NCBI GenBank assembly: GCA_016713025.1
Contig: JADJPZ010000002.1
Span: 558,001-622,000 of the forward strand
DNA from: Saprospiraceae bacterium
GTDB lineage: Bacteria > Bacteroidota > Bacteroidia > Chitinophagales > Saprospiraceae
Direction of reading: 5' to 3'
Length of the DNA: 64,000 nt
The notes beneath the pieces are model-generated. The model did not search any database. It had not been told where the DNA came from and saw only the letters and a list, made by a program, of their open reading frames with translations. Below are positions 35,077 through 44,805 of the stretch, in pieces (the first letter of the stretch is position 1; the number at the start of each line of letters is the position of its first letter). Both the position numbers and the translations under genes were made by a program.

Positions 35077-36489
35077 TTATTTATCAAACCACATAGGACT
35101 ATCTATATTAAGTCCTTTTGGTGTGTTGGGATTGGAATTTATTTCTTCACTTCTGTAAAGTAATCTTCTGAACAAACCTGGCACCGGTGCCGCTGCTGGT
35201 GTTTTTAAAGCAGGAATTTCCTTGCCAATAGCTCCTGATCTTCTGTTTTGAGTCCAGCCTTCCACAGGACGCATAAATAGGTCAAGATATTGTTGTTCTG
35301 CCAATTGTTTGACAAAGTTTGCACTGGTTAATGCTGGCAGATCATTGGCATATTTTGTAGCATCGGCGGCTGCAACACCAAAAGATTTTAAAGACTCTTC
35401 CACGCCCTTTCTCATTCTTGCAGTAGCAGCATCCATTCCTCCCGGCGCAAATCCTCTTGCAATCGCCTCGGCTTCAAACAGTAATTGTTCACTGTAAGAA
35501 AATGAAACTTCCGGTAAATCAGCTCTCAGCAGATTCATATTGACCAATGCTGATTTAGTATTAAATGTCTCGGTAGAATTTAGAGCAATAAATTCATTTG
35601 GCGCAGCATCTACTCCTTTTTGGAAAAAGAACGGGATTCTCGGATCTTTCAACTCTACCAGAAGGTCATAAACGGGCTTGGAGCAATACCAGTCAGACTG
35701 CACTCCTCCACGGAATATTGCAGTGAAAGAAAATCTGGGGTTTTGTCTTCCCGGCTGATTAAAGTATTTAAATTGCATGGCATCGTCCACAGAACTGATA
35801 AAGTTGTTGACCGCCATCAATTTACCGATTTCCGCACCTTTTGAAGGATCTGCGTCTACCATACTGAACAGTATTCTCAGTTTTAGAGAATTGGCGAATT
35901 TTTTCCACCGAGCCAAGTTTCCTCCATAATAAAGGTCACTAGGGGCCTGTATACCTTTGCCGGCATTATCTAAATTGGCGATGGACTCATCAAGCATTTT
36001 GATACAACCTTCAAGTACATCTTTCTGAAGGTCAAACTTAGGTAAGTCCACCTTTCCTGTTGCAGCTTCTGAAAACGGTATATCTCCCCACAAAAAGCTG
36101 GTTTGTGAATAGACAAAAGCCATAAGAATTTTTATCTGAGCTATGGAATTTTTATTTGGATTTGGGTTTGCCTGTATGTTATCCAAAGCTACATTAAGAT
36201 TTTTAAGGACATCTGTATAGGTTCGTCCCCAGGCACTTCTTACCCTGGTTTGATCATATTGGGCTTGTTGCAGTCCCCATCTGCCACCTGAAGCCCACAT
36301 TTGGCTACCCAAGGCAACAGGCCATGTCAATTCAGCTACTCTCAACAATGAAAACTGTGTTGCTGCTCCTGAAAATAATAACGCCGGATCTACCGTCGTA
36401 GATCTGTTGGGATCAATATTGATATCACTATCCTGAAAACATGATGGAATGGAAAGTGAAATGATGATTAAAAGAATTAAATTTTTCAT
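35077..36489 (-). CDS. SusD/RagB-type outer-membrane glycan-binding lipoprotein
   Basis: 470 residues. The lipoprotein signal has cysteine 17 (ISLSIPSCFQ). Helical repeats are typical of SusD-like (SusD-like_2) proteins, with FWG-type and aromatic surface segments (SFLWGDIPFSEA, DLYYGGNLARWKKFANSLKL). It caps the SusC channel and binds the oligosaccharide. The gene lies 37 bp after susC. Confidence 0.92.
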   Translation of the reverse strand: MKNLILLIIISLSIPSCFQDSDINIDPNRSTTVDPALLFSGAATQFSLLRVAELTWPVALGSQMWASGGRWGLQQAQYDQTRVRSAWGRTYTDVLKNLNVALDNIQANPNPNKNSIAQIKILMAFVYSQTSFLWGDIPFSEAATGKVDLPKFDLQKDVLEGCIKMLDESIANLDNAGKGIQAPSDLYYGGNLARWKKFANSLKLRILFSMVDADPSKGAEIGKLMAVNNFISSVDDAMQFKYFNQPGRQNPRFSFTAIFRGGVQSDWYCSKPVYDLLVELKDPRIPFFFQKGVDAAPNEFIALNSTETFNTKSALVNMNLLRADLPEVSFSYSEQLLFEAEAIARGFAPGGMDAATARMRKGVEESLKSFGVAAADATKYANDLPALTSANFVKQLAEQQYLDLFMRPVEGWTQNRRSGAIGKEIPALKTPAAAPVPGLFRRLLYRSEEINSNPNTPKGLNIDSPMWFDK

Positions 36490-36526
36490 GATTCAATAAT
36501 TTTTAATAGATTGATAAATTGTTGAT

Positions 36527-39500
36527 TTAGAATGATAAACGTAAATTTACTCCAATTGTTCTGCTGCTCGGTACAGAACCTCTTTCAAGGCCTTCGCCTA
36601 TAAGTCCCGGGCCCAAAACATTACTTTCAGGATCGATATGAGGTACATGAGACTTTAACAAAGCAAGGTTTCTTCCCTCAAGAGCCAAAGACGCTCCTCC
36701 AAAAGGTGTCTTTGCCATTAATTTGTCCGGAAGTGTATATGAAAGTCTTATCTCTCTCAACTTGATATATGATGCATCAAAAGTATTATCTTCCGGGCTG
36801 GTAGAGTTATCTAAGGTGCCATAGTATTGTTGTACCGAAGCTACAGCTTTCGTATTTTCAGTAAAAGTACCGTCAGCATTTCTGTTTACCCCTTTGTCCA
36901 CAAACGGTGTTCTGTTGTTTTCTGTTGTCTCCAGTGCCATACCCGAGCCTCTCAAAATACTTACTGTCTGTGAATTGATGACGCCACCCTCTCTGATATC
37001 AATAAGGAAACTGAAATTCAGATTTTTAAAGGAGAAAGAGTTGTTGATTCCCATTGTCCAGTCAGGATAAATATTTCCCAAAAGTTTTCTTGGTCCGGGA
37101 GTTCTCAACCCTGTTGAAGGATTGATGACTAAATTTCCTTTATCGTCCCTGAGCCATCCTACCCCTTGAATATTGAATGTTTCTCCAGGTCTTGCTGATA
37201 TAAAGATTCCAAATCCATCACCCGAAGTGATAATAAATTCCTGAAGGTTGTCTGCCAGCTTGTCTACTCTGTTTATATTTCTGTTGAAATTGAACGCTAC
37301 ATCCCACTTAAATCCTGATTTTGTTCTGATAGGCTGAACTGCCAATAACGCTTCAAAACCTCTATTAGAAATTTGACCTACATTAAGTCTTCTCGCAGAA
37401 TATCCTGTAGTCTGTGGAATAGCAATAGAAATGATCTGGTCATAATTTATAGTCCTGTAATAGGTGAGATCAAGATTGACCCTGCTATCAAAGAAGCTGA
37501 ATTCTCCTCCCGCTTCCCAGGAGTTTTGTCTTTGAGGTAAAAGATTGGTAGGAGGTAAAACATTCGTAGCACCAAAAGCGGATGCTCCGCCTATCGGATA
37601 CAGGATGTTGAATGTATAGATATCAGTCGCCTGAGTCAACGGGTTGTAAGTGAATGACAACTGATAAGGATCCTCATCACTACCCACATTGGCGACATTG
37701 GCTCTGATTTTTGCATAATTTAATATACCATTCTTCCTTAAATCAGGAAATGCCTCAGTAAGTAAAAATGAAAGACTGGTGGATGGATAAAAATATGAAT
37801 TGTTTTCAACAGGTAGTGTTGAACTCCAGTCATTTCTTCCCGTAACGTTTAAAAAGAGATAATTTTTATAATTTAAGCTGATATCACCATAAGCACCAAA
37901 AATTTCTCTTCTGCTGGTAAAGTTGGAAGGTACATTGGACTGTGCATTGGCAAATGTATATAACTGATCTATGTTCAACCCTTCAGATAATACCCTTGAT
38001 CTTCTCAGTGTTCTTTGGTTGAACTGGTGTCCAACAATAGCTTTCAGTCCTATGTCATCAGTCAGATCAAATGTAAAAGATCCGATCAAGTCCGTCTGGA
38101 GTTCTTTCTCAAACATATCGTTAGTCTCAAACTGTCCGTTTAACCTTCCTCTGGTACCTTTTCTGGTTACAGCCCTTCTGTTTTCTGTAAAGAAGTCTGT
38201 TCCTACCCTACCCATGATGTTAAACCATGGTGTGACATCATACCCTAAACTTGTTCCTCCATATACTCTGTCCACGGCATTGGAAAAACGATTGTACTTT
38301 AAAACAAAGTATGGATTGTTTTGCACCCCGTTAAGATCGATGGCTCGAGCCACATCTCCCGTAAAACCAGCCGGAAAAGCTTGTGTTGCAGGTGCAAATA
38401 AGTTGTCTCTCAATTCCTTGATATCAATGGTAGCCGGAAGGCTTGTCATGATGGTTGGTATAATATTGGTTGTGTTTGAACCCTGAGCCGGACGACCATC
38501 ACTGGTAGTTCTGACATAATTCAACCAAATTCTGGATGTAAGTTTGTCAGTCACTTTTGTACCCCCGTTAAATGACAATGTATTTCTTCCCATTTTGGAT
38601 TCAGGAATGATACCTGTCTGGGCAAGATTGGTAAAACTAACTCTATAGTCCGTCTTTTCATTAGCCCCGTCAAAAGAAATGGAATTGATATAAGTGCTTC
38701 CTCTAACATAAAAGTCTTTCCAGTTGTCAGGATGACTCTTGAGTATGGCCTTCTCTCCTTTATAATCGGTAACCTCGCTGGTCATACTACTGATTTTAGG
38801 ACCCCATCCATTGGCCAATTGCGGATTATAAACACCTAAATTGCCTTGAGCATACTCACTTTGTATTTCAGGCAATCTGAAGACGTTATCTGTACGAAAT
38901 GAAGAGTTAAGTGTGATATTTGTTTTTCGTTCTGCATTTGCTTTTCCTCTTTTTGTGGTAAGAACGATAACGCCATTTCTGGCTCTTGATCCGTATAAGG
39001 CTGATGCTGCAGCGCCTTTTAGTACAGACATACTTTCGATATCATCCGGATTGATGTCTCCGGCTCTGTTACCTACATCAAAACCTCCTGTGACGATATC
39101 CGTCTCCGAGTTATTGAAAGAAGAATTGGAAATAGGAACACCATCGATTACAAATAATGGTTCGCTGGAAGATGATATCGAGTTGGCTCCTCTGATCATT
39201 ACTCTTGAAGACCCACCGACAGTTCCGGATTGCTGTGAAATCCTTACGCCGGCTATCTTTCCTGCCATGGAGTTGACAATGTTGGTTTCTCTCGCTTTGA
39301 GAAACTCATCTCCCTTTAAAGTGGCAACAGAATAGCCGAGTTCTTTCTTTTCACGGGCAATAGCATTAGCCGTTACGACTATCTCACTGAGACTTATCTG
39401 ATCCTCGTTCATAATTACATCCAGTCTGTTTCCTGACCCGATAGGTATTTCAGTACTTATATATCCTATTGAACTAAATACCAGCGATTTTGCCGTTTCC

Positions 39501-39688
39501 GGTACATTTACTGAATAATTCCCATCTATGTCCGTAACAGTACCCACATTTGTACCCTTCACCAATACGGTAACTCCGATTAGTGGTTCAGTGGCAGAAG
39601 ATACTACCGTACCCGTAATCGTCCGATTCTGTGCCCAAATAAATAAAGGTAATACGCCAAAAATTAGTAAAGTAAAAAATCTCCTCAT
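36527..39688 (-). CDS. SusC/RagA family TonB-dependent outer-membrane transporter
   Basis: 1053 residues with a signal peptide. An N-terminal carboxypeptidase-regulatory-like domain (about 22-105) carries ITGTVVSSATEPLIGVTVLV. The plug domain (about 115-235) has the SusC pattern NSMAGKIAGVRISQQSG and MRGA-like MIRGANSISSSSEPLFVIDG. The beta barrel ends in GVNLRLSF. It imports glycan fragments. Paired with SusD and sulfatases, it points to use of a sulfated polysaccharide. No sigma/anti-sigma or hybrid sensor gene is next to it. Confidence 0.95.
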   Translation of the reverse strand: MRRFFTLLIFGVLPLFIWAQNRTITGTVVSSATEPLIGVTVLVKGTNVGTVTDIDGNYSVNVPETAKSLVFSSIGYISTEIPIGSGNRLDVIMNEDQISLSEIVVTANAIAREKKELGYSVATLKGDEFLKARETNIVNSMAGKIAGVRISQQSGTVGGSSRVMIRGANSISSSSEPLFVIDGVPISNSSFNNSETDIVTGGFDVGNRAGDINPDDIESMSVLKGAAASALYGSRARNGVIVLTTKRGKANAERKTNITLNSSFRTDNVFRLPEIQSEYAQGNLGVYNPQLANGWGPKISSMTSEVTDYKGEKAILKSHPDNWKDFYVRGSTYINSISFDGANEKTDYRVSFTNLAQTGIIPESKMGRNTLSFNGGTKVTDKLTSRIWLNYVRTTSDGRPAQGSNTTNIIPTIMTSLPATIDIKELRDNLFAPATQAFPAGFTGDVARAIDLNGVQNNPYFVLKYNRFSNAVDRVYGGTSLGYDVTPWFNIMGRVGTDFFTENRRAVTRKGTRGRLNGQFETNDMFEKELQTDLIGSFTFDLTDDIGLKAIVGHQFNQRTLRRSRVLSEGLNIDQLYTFANAQSNVPSNFTSRREIFGAYGDISLNYKNYLFLNVTGRNDWSSTLPVENNSYFYPSTSLSFLLTEAFPDLRKNGILNYAKIRANVANVGSDEDPYQLSFTYNPLTQATDIYTFNILYPIGGASAFGATNVLPPTNLLPQRQNSWEAGGEFSFFDSRVNLDLTYYRTINYDQIISIAIPQTTGYSARRLNVGQISNRGFEALLAVQPIRTKSGFKWDVAFNFNRNINRVDKLADNLQEFIITSGDGFGIFISARPGETFNIQGVGWLRDDKGNLVINPSTGLRTPGPRKLLGNIYPDWTMGINNSFSFKNLNFSFLIDIREGGVINSQTVSILRGSGMALETTENNRTPFVDKGVNRNADGTFTENTKAVASVQQYYGTLDNSTSPEDNTFDASYIKLREIRLSYTLPDKLMAKTPFGGASLALEGRNLALLKSHVPHIDPESNVLGPGLIGEGLERGSVPSSRTIGVNLRLSF

Positions 39689-39718
39689 GCTTTCTTGTTT
39701 TTTATTAAGATTATTAAA

Positions 39719-40321
39719 TTAATTGATGATTTCAATTTTGATGATTTTTACAGGGTTGACCAGTCTTTGATTCAATCCTAATGCAGGATACAATGTAGTT
39801 TTTCTTTGCTGAATTTTTCTGACCACTTTCATACCTTTGGTAACTTTGCCAAAAGCAGCAAATCCCTGTCCGTCGGGATTTCGATTACCCCCAAAATCAA
39901 GAGAGGGCTGTGCATTGATACAGATAAAAAATTCTGAGGACGCACTATTGGGTCCTGTTCTGCCCATTGATATTGTACCGTGCTCATGTTTTAAACCTGT
40001 GACCGAAGTGCGTTCCAACTCTATTGGTGCTCTCCTTTTTAATGAATCTGCGTCAATACCCCCTTGTATGACCTCGATATGTGGTTGATCTTTCCTTTGA
40101 TTGTTCGGTCTTACTGCCCGATAAAACGAGCCACCATTATAAACTCCATCTTTTACATACTGAAGAAAATTTGTGGTGGTCACCGGAGCTTTATCTCCAT
40201 ACAATTCAACTTCTATATTTCCCGCAGAAGTATATATCATCACTTTTTGAGCTTGTGGTAGTACCAATGTAAATAAGATACATACTGATACGATTAAACA
40301 TTTTATTTTTCGCATTTCCAT
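39719..40321 (-). CDS. secreted cyclophilin-type peptidyl-prolyl cis-trans isomerase
   Basis: 200 residues (198 if the second ATG is used) with a signal peptide. The cyclophilin core is seen in FYRAVRPNN, HEHGTISMGRTGPNSASSEF, FFICI and DGQGFAAFGKVTKGM. It would assist folding of exported proteins in the periplasm. It lies 30 bp upstream of susC on the same strand. Confidence 0.9.
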   Translation of the reverse strand: MEMRKIKCLIVSVCILFTLVLPQAQKVMIYTSAGNIEVELYGDKAPVTTTNFLQYVKDGVYNGGSFYRAVRPNNQRKDQPHIEVIQGGIDADSLKRRAPIELERTSVTGLKHEHGTISMGRTGPNSASSEFFICINAQPSLDFGGNRNPDGQGFAAFGKVTKGMKVVRKIQQRKTTLYPALGLNQRLVNPVKIIKIEIIN

Positions 40322-40468
40322 AAAGTTTGCTATTTGTCTTATTTTCAGAATATTAATAATAAAATTGAACTCAAAGTAAATTATTTAAACACTTTGTCTA
40401 GCAAATATATTCTTTCATTTCAACAGTGGTACCATTTTAGAGATTTTTTATACCAGTCTTAAAACTTT

Positions 40469-41464
40469 CTAATTTTTTAGGTGCTTTTTAAATATTATTT
40501 CAAAGTCTGCTGGTTTAATGTTTTTGTCCAAAATAGTGCCGTCGGGATGAATCAAAAAAGTCTGAGGTACCGACTTTACTCCATACATATCTGATATATC
40601 ATCCCAACCCGCACAGTTGCATCCACTTGGCCAGGGTAGCTCATCTTTTATTAAAGCTTTTTTCCATGACTCACATTTTACATCAAAAGAAACTCCCATA
40701 AATTCAAGATTACTGTTTTTATACTTGTCATACATTATTTTCCACTGAGGATTTGCTTCCCTGCAAGGTTTACACCACGATGTCCAGAAATCCAATAATA
40801 CATATTTGCCTTTAAGGTCATAAAGTCTGATTTCTTTTCCCGCAGAATCCAATACTGCAAAGTCAGGTGCTTTTTTCCCGATTGCTGTAGATATTATTGC
40901 CTTTGATACTTTTTTGATATGTGGAATATACACCGATTCCAGGGCATCACCGGATAATTTGGAGATCAGTTGCTCCAGTGTGTCTCCTTCAAAGGTATTA
41001 TTCATCATCACATAGTATGTAGTAAATGCACCAAAAATGGTATTCGGATACTTTTCTATCAGTTTGACTCCTTCTGCCTTATTAAAAGCAAACATGTGTT
41101 TTTTTAGTAAGTCATTATTGATACCTGCCTTTACATCAGCTTTATTGGATCTGTGATCTGGTATATTCACATGTATTTTGCCAGGTTCAATAAAAAATGG
41201 TATTCTGACCGAATCATGAATGACCAGCGAATGTAATCCCCAGGCCGACAAAGTATCAGTAAAAGAAAACCGTCCGTCAACAATCTTTTTTTTAGCGACA
41301 AAAGCTCTTTCATTTGTTACCAGATCAAGCTTTTCCAATACCACTTCTCCGGATTTCAAATTTTCAGTAATACCTTCTACATGGTATTTTTTAGCTGATT
41401 CTTTTTTTACTCCACAACCAAATTGGACTATTAGGATGCTGATGATTAAAAATCTTTTTGCCAT
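40469..41464 (-). CDS. TlpA-like thiol-disulfide lipoprotein
   Basis: 331 residues from the ATG at 41464 (MAKRFLIISILIVQFGC), which gives a clean lipoprotein signal with cysteine 17; an earlier in-frame start adds 14 residues. The N-terminal half resembles DUF4369. The C-terminal half is an AhpC/TSA-TlpA thioredoxin fold with SWCKPCREANPQW as the CxxC active site and the cis-proline region VKSVPQTFLIHP. It is a reductant for extracytoplasmic disulfides. A DUF4369-TlpA fusion is typical for Bacteroidota. Confidence 0.88.
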   Translation of the reverse strand: MAKRFLIISILIVQFGCGVKKESAKKYHVEGITENLKSGEVVLEKLDLVTNERAFVAKKKIVDGRFSFTDTLSAWGLHSLVIHDSVRIPFFIEPGKIHVNIPDHRSNKADVKAGINNDLLKKHMFAFNKAEGVKLIEKYPNTIFGAFTTYYVMMNNTFEGDTLEQLISKLSGDALESVYIPHIKKVSKAIISTAIGKKAPDFAVLDSAGKEIRLYDLKGKYVLLDFWTSWCKPCREANPQWKIMYDKYKNSNLEFMGVSFDVKCESWKKALIKDELPWPSGCNCAGWDDISDMYGVKSVPQTFLIHPDGTILDKNIKPADFEIIFKKHLKN

Positions 41465-41529
41465 GATTTTCAGAATTAATGTGATTTTGAGTATGTTTAT
41501 GGTCAATTTAATGCAAAAACAAATTTATA

Positions 41530-42921
41530 TTGAATATTTCGGATTTTTATAAAAATTTTATTGAAACAAAAACATTAATTTTAATATTGACCTTTGGTTT
41601 TCTGCTCCGATGCCTGGGACTTTTTTATCCATATTTGTATGAATGGGATGAAAGATATCACGCGTTGGTTGCTAAACATCTTGCTGAAAACCCTCTGCTA
41701 CCGCTTTTGTACAAAACAGTTCCGTTACCTTATCACATCGAACATTGGGCATCCAATCATATATGGCTTCACAAGCCGCCAATGGCCCTTTGGATTATGG
41801 CTTTGAGTATAAAATCTTTTGGTGCAAATGAAATTGCTGTGAAGCTACCATCAATAATTCTTTCTACAATATCCATTTATCTGACATTCAGGATCGCACT
41901 CTTTTTCAGTGAAAAAAAAATTGCTCTTTTAGCAGCTTTTTTTCAATCGATCAATGGATTATTGCTGGAACTTACTTTTGGCGCTCAGGCAACAGATCAT
42001 GTTGACACTATTTTCCTGTTTTTTGTAGAGCTATGTGTTTTTATCATCATTATTTACATCAAAAAATCGCATATATGGTATTTATTGCTTTTAGGTGTGG
42101 CATTAGGTATGGCTATATTGACTAAATGGCTGACTGCATTGATAGTCTTGCCATTGTTCATTACACTTTTATTTCCAATCCAAGGCTTTAGGAAAGTAAT
42201 CATTGATACTTTCATGATATTACTTATAGCAGCTATCATTGTGATGCCCTGGCAATGGTATATTTTTAGTTATTTTCCAGCTGAAGCAAGATGGGAGAGT
42301 GATTATAACTGGAGGCATATCACAGAAGTACTGGAAGGACATGACGGGGCTTGGTGGTGGCATATCTTGTATGCTTCAAAATACTGGAATGAGTTGATAG
42401 TTATTTCTTTTATCTGGTTTTTGTTCAGTATAAAAACCAAACCACTTAGGTCTAAAACGCTGACTTTGGCTCTTTGGGTACTTATACCATATATTATATT
42501 TTCTTTAGTTGCTACCAAGATGGTGGCATATCCACTTATCACAGCTCCGGCGATCTTTATTATACTTGCAATGTTTTGGTATCATCTGAAGGCAAATCCT
42601 ATTCATATTAAAAGTTTAAATACTTTCATATTAATTTTAATTATTTCCCTTTCATTAAGACGAAGTTTTGAGAGAGTCCAGTTAGCTTTAGACATTGATG
42701 CTGTCAAAAAGAAATCAACATGGGTGAAAGAAATCAAAAATGTAATTGAAGACAAAAATGCTATAATTTTTAATACTGAATCATACATTGAAATTATGTT
42801 TTATCATGATTATCTGGCTTACCCATACACTCCTGAATCTAAAGTATTGCAGCACCTGATCGAACAAGGATACAGTGTTTACATAAATCAAGAAGGGAAC
42901 CTTTCAAAATTCAAAAACTAA
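41530..42921 (+). CDS. membrane glycosyltransferase, GT39/GT83 (ArnT/PMT) type
   Basis: 463 residues with about 10-11 membrane helices. The family's periplasmic loop appears early as YEWDERYHALVAKHL (D and E at about 37-38), where the acidic residue binds the lipid-phosphate sugar donor. HKPPMALWIMALSIKSFGAN follows, as in PF13231 members. The start is probably TTG at 41530, since a stop codon lies 19 bp upstream and no ATG exists in between. The acceptor is unknown: lipid A, glycoprotein and exopolysaccharide are all possible. Confidence 0.8.
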   Translation: MNISDFYKNFIETKTLILILTFGFLLRCLGLFYPYLYEWDERYHALVAKHLAENPLLPLLYKTVPLPYHIEHWASNHIWLHKPPMALWIMALSIKSFGANEIAVKLPSIILSTISIYLTFRIALFFSEKKIALLAAFFQSINGLLLELTFGAQATDHVDTIFLFFVELCVFIIIIYIKKSHIWYLLLLGVALGMAILTKWLTALIVLPLFITLLFPIQGFRKVIIDTFMILLIAAIIVMPWQWYIFSYFPAEARWESDYNWRHITEVLEGHDGAWWWHILYASKYWNELIVISFIWFLFSIKTKPLRSKTLTLALWVLIPYIIFSLVATKMVAYPLITAPAIFIILAMFWYHLKANPIHIKSLNTFILILIISLSLRRSFERVQLALDIDAVKKKSTWVKEIKNVIEDKNAIIFNTESYIEIMFYHDYLAYPYTPESKVLQHLIEQGYSVYINQEGNLSKFKN

Positions 42922-43045
42922 AAAAGATTTTACCTGCTAAATATCCATTATTTCTGACAGAATTATAATTTGTGCACTTTTTCAGGATAGTAATATTTAG
43001 TGTCAATAATTCCTGAAGTCAACTTATAATTTTTAAATCATTAAA

Positions 43046-44782
43046 ATGCTGAAATTAAAAATCCTTTGGGCACTTTTGTCTGCAATTATTTTGAGTTTTT
43101 GCCCGCAATCACTCTTTGCCCAAAACAGTGATGCCCCAAAATTATTGAGCAACACTTACTTCCTTCAGAATTGTTTTGTGGTTAAACAACCGGGAACAAT
43201 TCTCTCTAATCAACATGTATTGATTAAAGATGGGATTGTAGCGGACATAGGCCCTGCTATAAAACCACCGTTTGATGCCCAGATCATCAAAGCAGATTCT
43301 TTTTATGTGTATGCGGGATTTATCGATGCATATTCCAATGTTGGCGTAGCCAGACTCGAAACCGGAAATGCAAGACCGGAAGGTAGAGGAGAAAGACCCA
43401 GAGTTCAGGACCCAGGTAATCCACCCAATGATGTCGCCGGTATCACTCCCCAGATTCAGGCTTCGGATGTATTTAAATCTTCAGATAAGTCTGTGAGCGA
43501 TATGAGGGCTGCAGGTTTTGTCATATCACATGTGGCTCCCAGAGGTCTTCTATTACCTGGTCAAAGCGGGATTTATCTTTTGGGAGATGGCAGCAATGAT
43601 AAAATGTTGCTGAAGTCACCGGTTGCCCAGACTTTTCAGCTTGAGGTCAATCGTGGTGTATATCCTTCCACATCCATTGCGGCTATCGCAAAATTCCGGG
43701 ATCTATACAAAAATGCCGCTATCGCAGGCGCCCATGAAGAAAAATTTAAAAGTATGCCTTCGGGTGGTCTCACCAGACCAAATTATGCAAAGGAATTGAC
43801 CTCGCTTTATCCTGTGACTGTTAAAAAAATGCCCCTTCATTTTATCGCTCCCCGTACGAAAGACGTACACAAGGCTCTTTCTCTGAAAGATGAACTGGGA
43901 TTTGATTTGGTCCTGACGGAGGTCAAACAAGGTTGGCATTATATAGACAGAATAAAAAAATCCAATGTTCAGGTGCTTCTATCGCTTGAACTTCCTGAGG
44001 AAGAAAAAGCTGAAAGCAAAAAAGACACAGCCGCTGCCAAAGAAGTAAAAAAAGAAATCAAAAAAGAGCAAAACCCGGAAAAAGATCAGTTTGATAAAAA
44101 GAAGCTGGAATCTATTAAAGAGTATCTCTCGCAAGGCTCCGTTTTTGAAAAGAATGGAATTAAGTTTAGTTTCTCTTTTCTGAATGCAAAACCATCAGAA
44201 ATCAAAAAGAGCCTTAGGCGTCTGATTGAAAATGGTCTGTCTGAAAATTACGCTCTCGCTGCCCTGACGACCCACCCTGCACAGATGCTCGGAATTTCAA
44301 ACCTTTCTGGTACCGTTGAGAAAGGAAAAATCGCAAACTTAGTTGTATCTGATAAACCATATTTTCAAGAAAAATCAGTAATCAAATATGTCTTTGTAGA
44401 TGGTAAAAAGTATGATTATTCTGAAAAACCTAAAAAACAAGAGTCAAAATCTTCTGAATCCTCAAAAATTGCAGGCCTTTGGTCCTATACGGTTGAAGTA
44501 CCCGGCTCTGTACAGAAAGGTAAAATCAAAATATCAAAAAATCAGGATGAATACAAAATCACTGTCACCGATGATTCTTCTCCTGACAAAAATGATCCAG
44601 CGTCTGATGTAAATGTAGACGGAACCAAGGTGTCCTTCAACATTATGACAAACCTGGGTCAGCCTGTAAAAGTAGATTTCGCCCTTGAATTCGAAGATAA
44701 ATCCTACAAAGGTTCTGTCTCTGTTGGCCAATTCGGCTCTTTTCCTATAAAAGGCGACCTCGAAAGTGATCCAAAACTTTAA
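43046..44782 (+). CDS. secreted amidohydrolase-like protein lacking the HxH metal motif
   Basis: 578 residues with a signal peptide ending near LFAQ (25). The amidohydrolase scaffold is seen: a composite beta domain, AGFIDAYSNVGVA where the metal motif DxHxH should be, a barrel, and the C-terminal ALTTHPAQMLGISNLSGTVE with GKIANLVVSD. The HxH histidines are replaced (DAYSNVG), so it may be catalytically altered or a binding protein. A Lys/Glu-rich insert lies at about 316-350. A C-terminal beta domain of about 100 residues follows. It is first of three related genes. Confidence 0.8.
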   Translation: MLKLKILWALLSAIILSFCPQSLFAQNSDAPKLLSNTYFLQNCFVVKQPGTILSNQHVLIKDGIVADIGPAIKPPFDAQIIKADSFYVYAGFIDAYSNVGVARLETGNARPEGRGERPRVQDPGNPPNDVAGITPQIQASDVFKSSDKSVSDMRAAGFVISHVAPRGLLLPGQSGIYLLGDGSNDKMLLKSPVAQTFQLEVNRGVYPSTSIAAIAKFRDLYKNAAIAGAHEEKFKSMPSGGLTRPNYAKELTSLYPVTVKKMPLHFIAPRTKDVHKALSLKDELGFDLVLTEVKQGWHYIDRIKKSNVQVLLSLELPEEEKAESKKDTAAAKEVKKEIKKEQNPEKDQFDKKKLESIKEYLSQGSVFEKNGIKFSFSFLNAKPSEIKKSLRRLIENGLSENYALAALTTHPAQMLGISNLSGTVEKGKIANLVVSDKPYFQEKSVIKYVFVDGKKYDYSEKPKKQESKSSESSKIAGLWSYTVEVPGSVQKGKIKISKNQDEYKITVTDDSSPDKNDPASDVNVDGTKVSFNIMTNLGQPVKVDFALEFEDKSYKGSVSVGQFGSFPIKGDLESDPKL

Positions 44783-44805
44783 TATTTAATCAAAAAAAAA
44801 CAACC

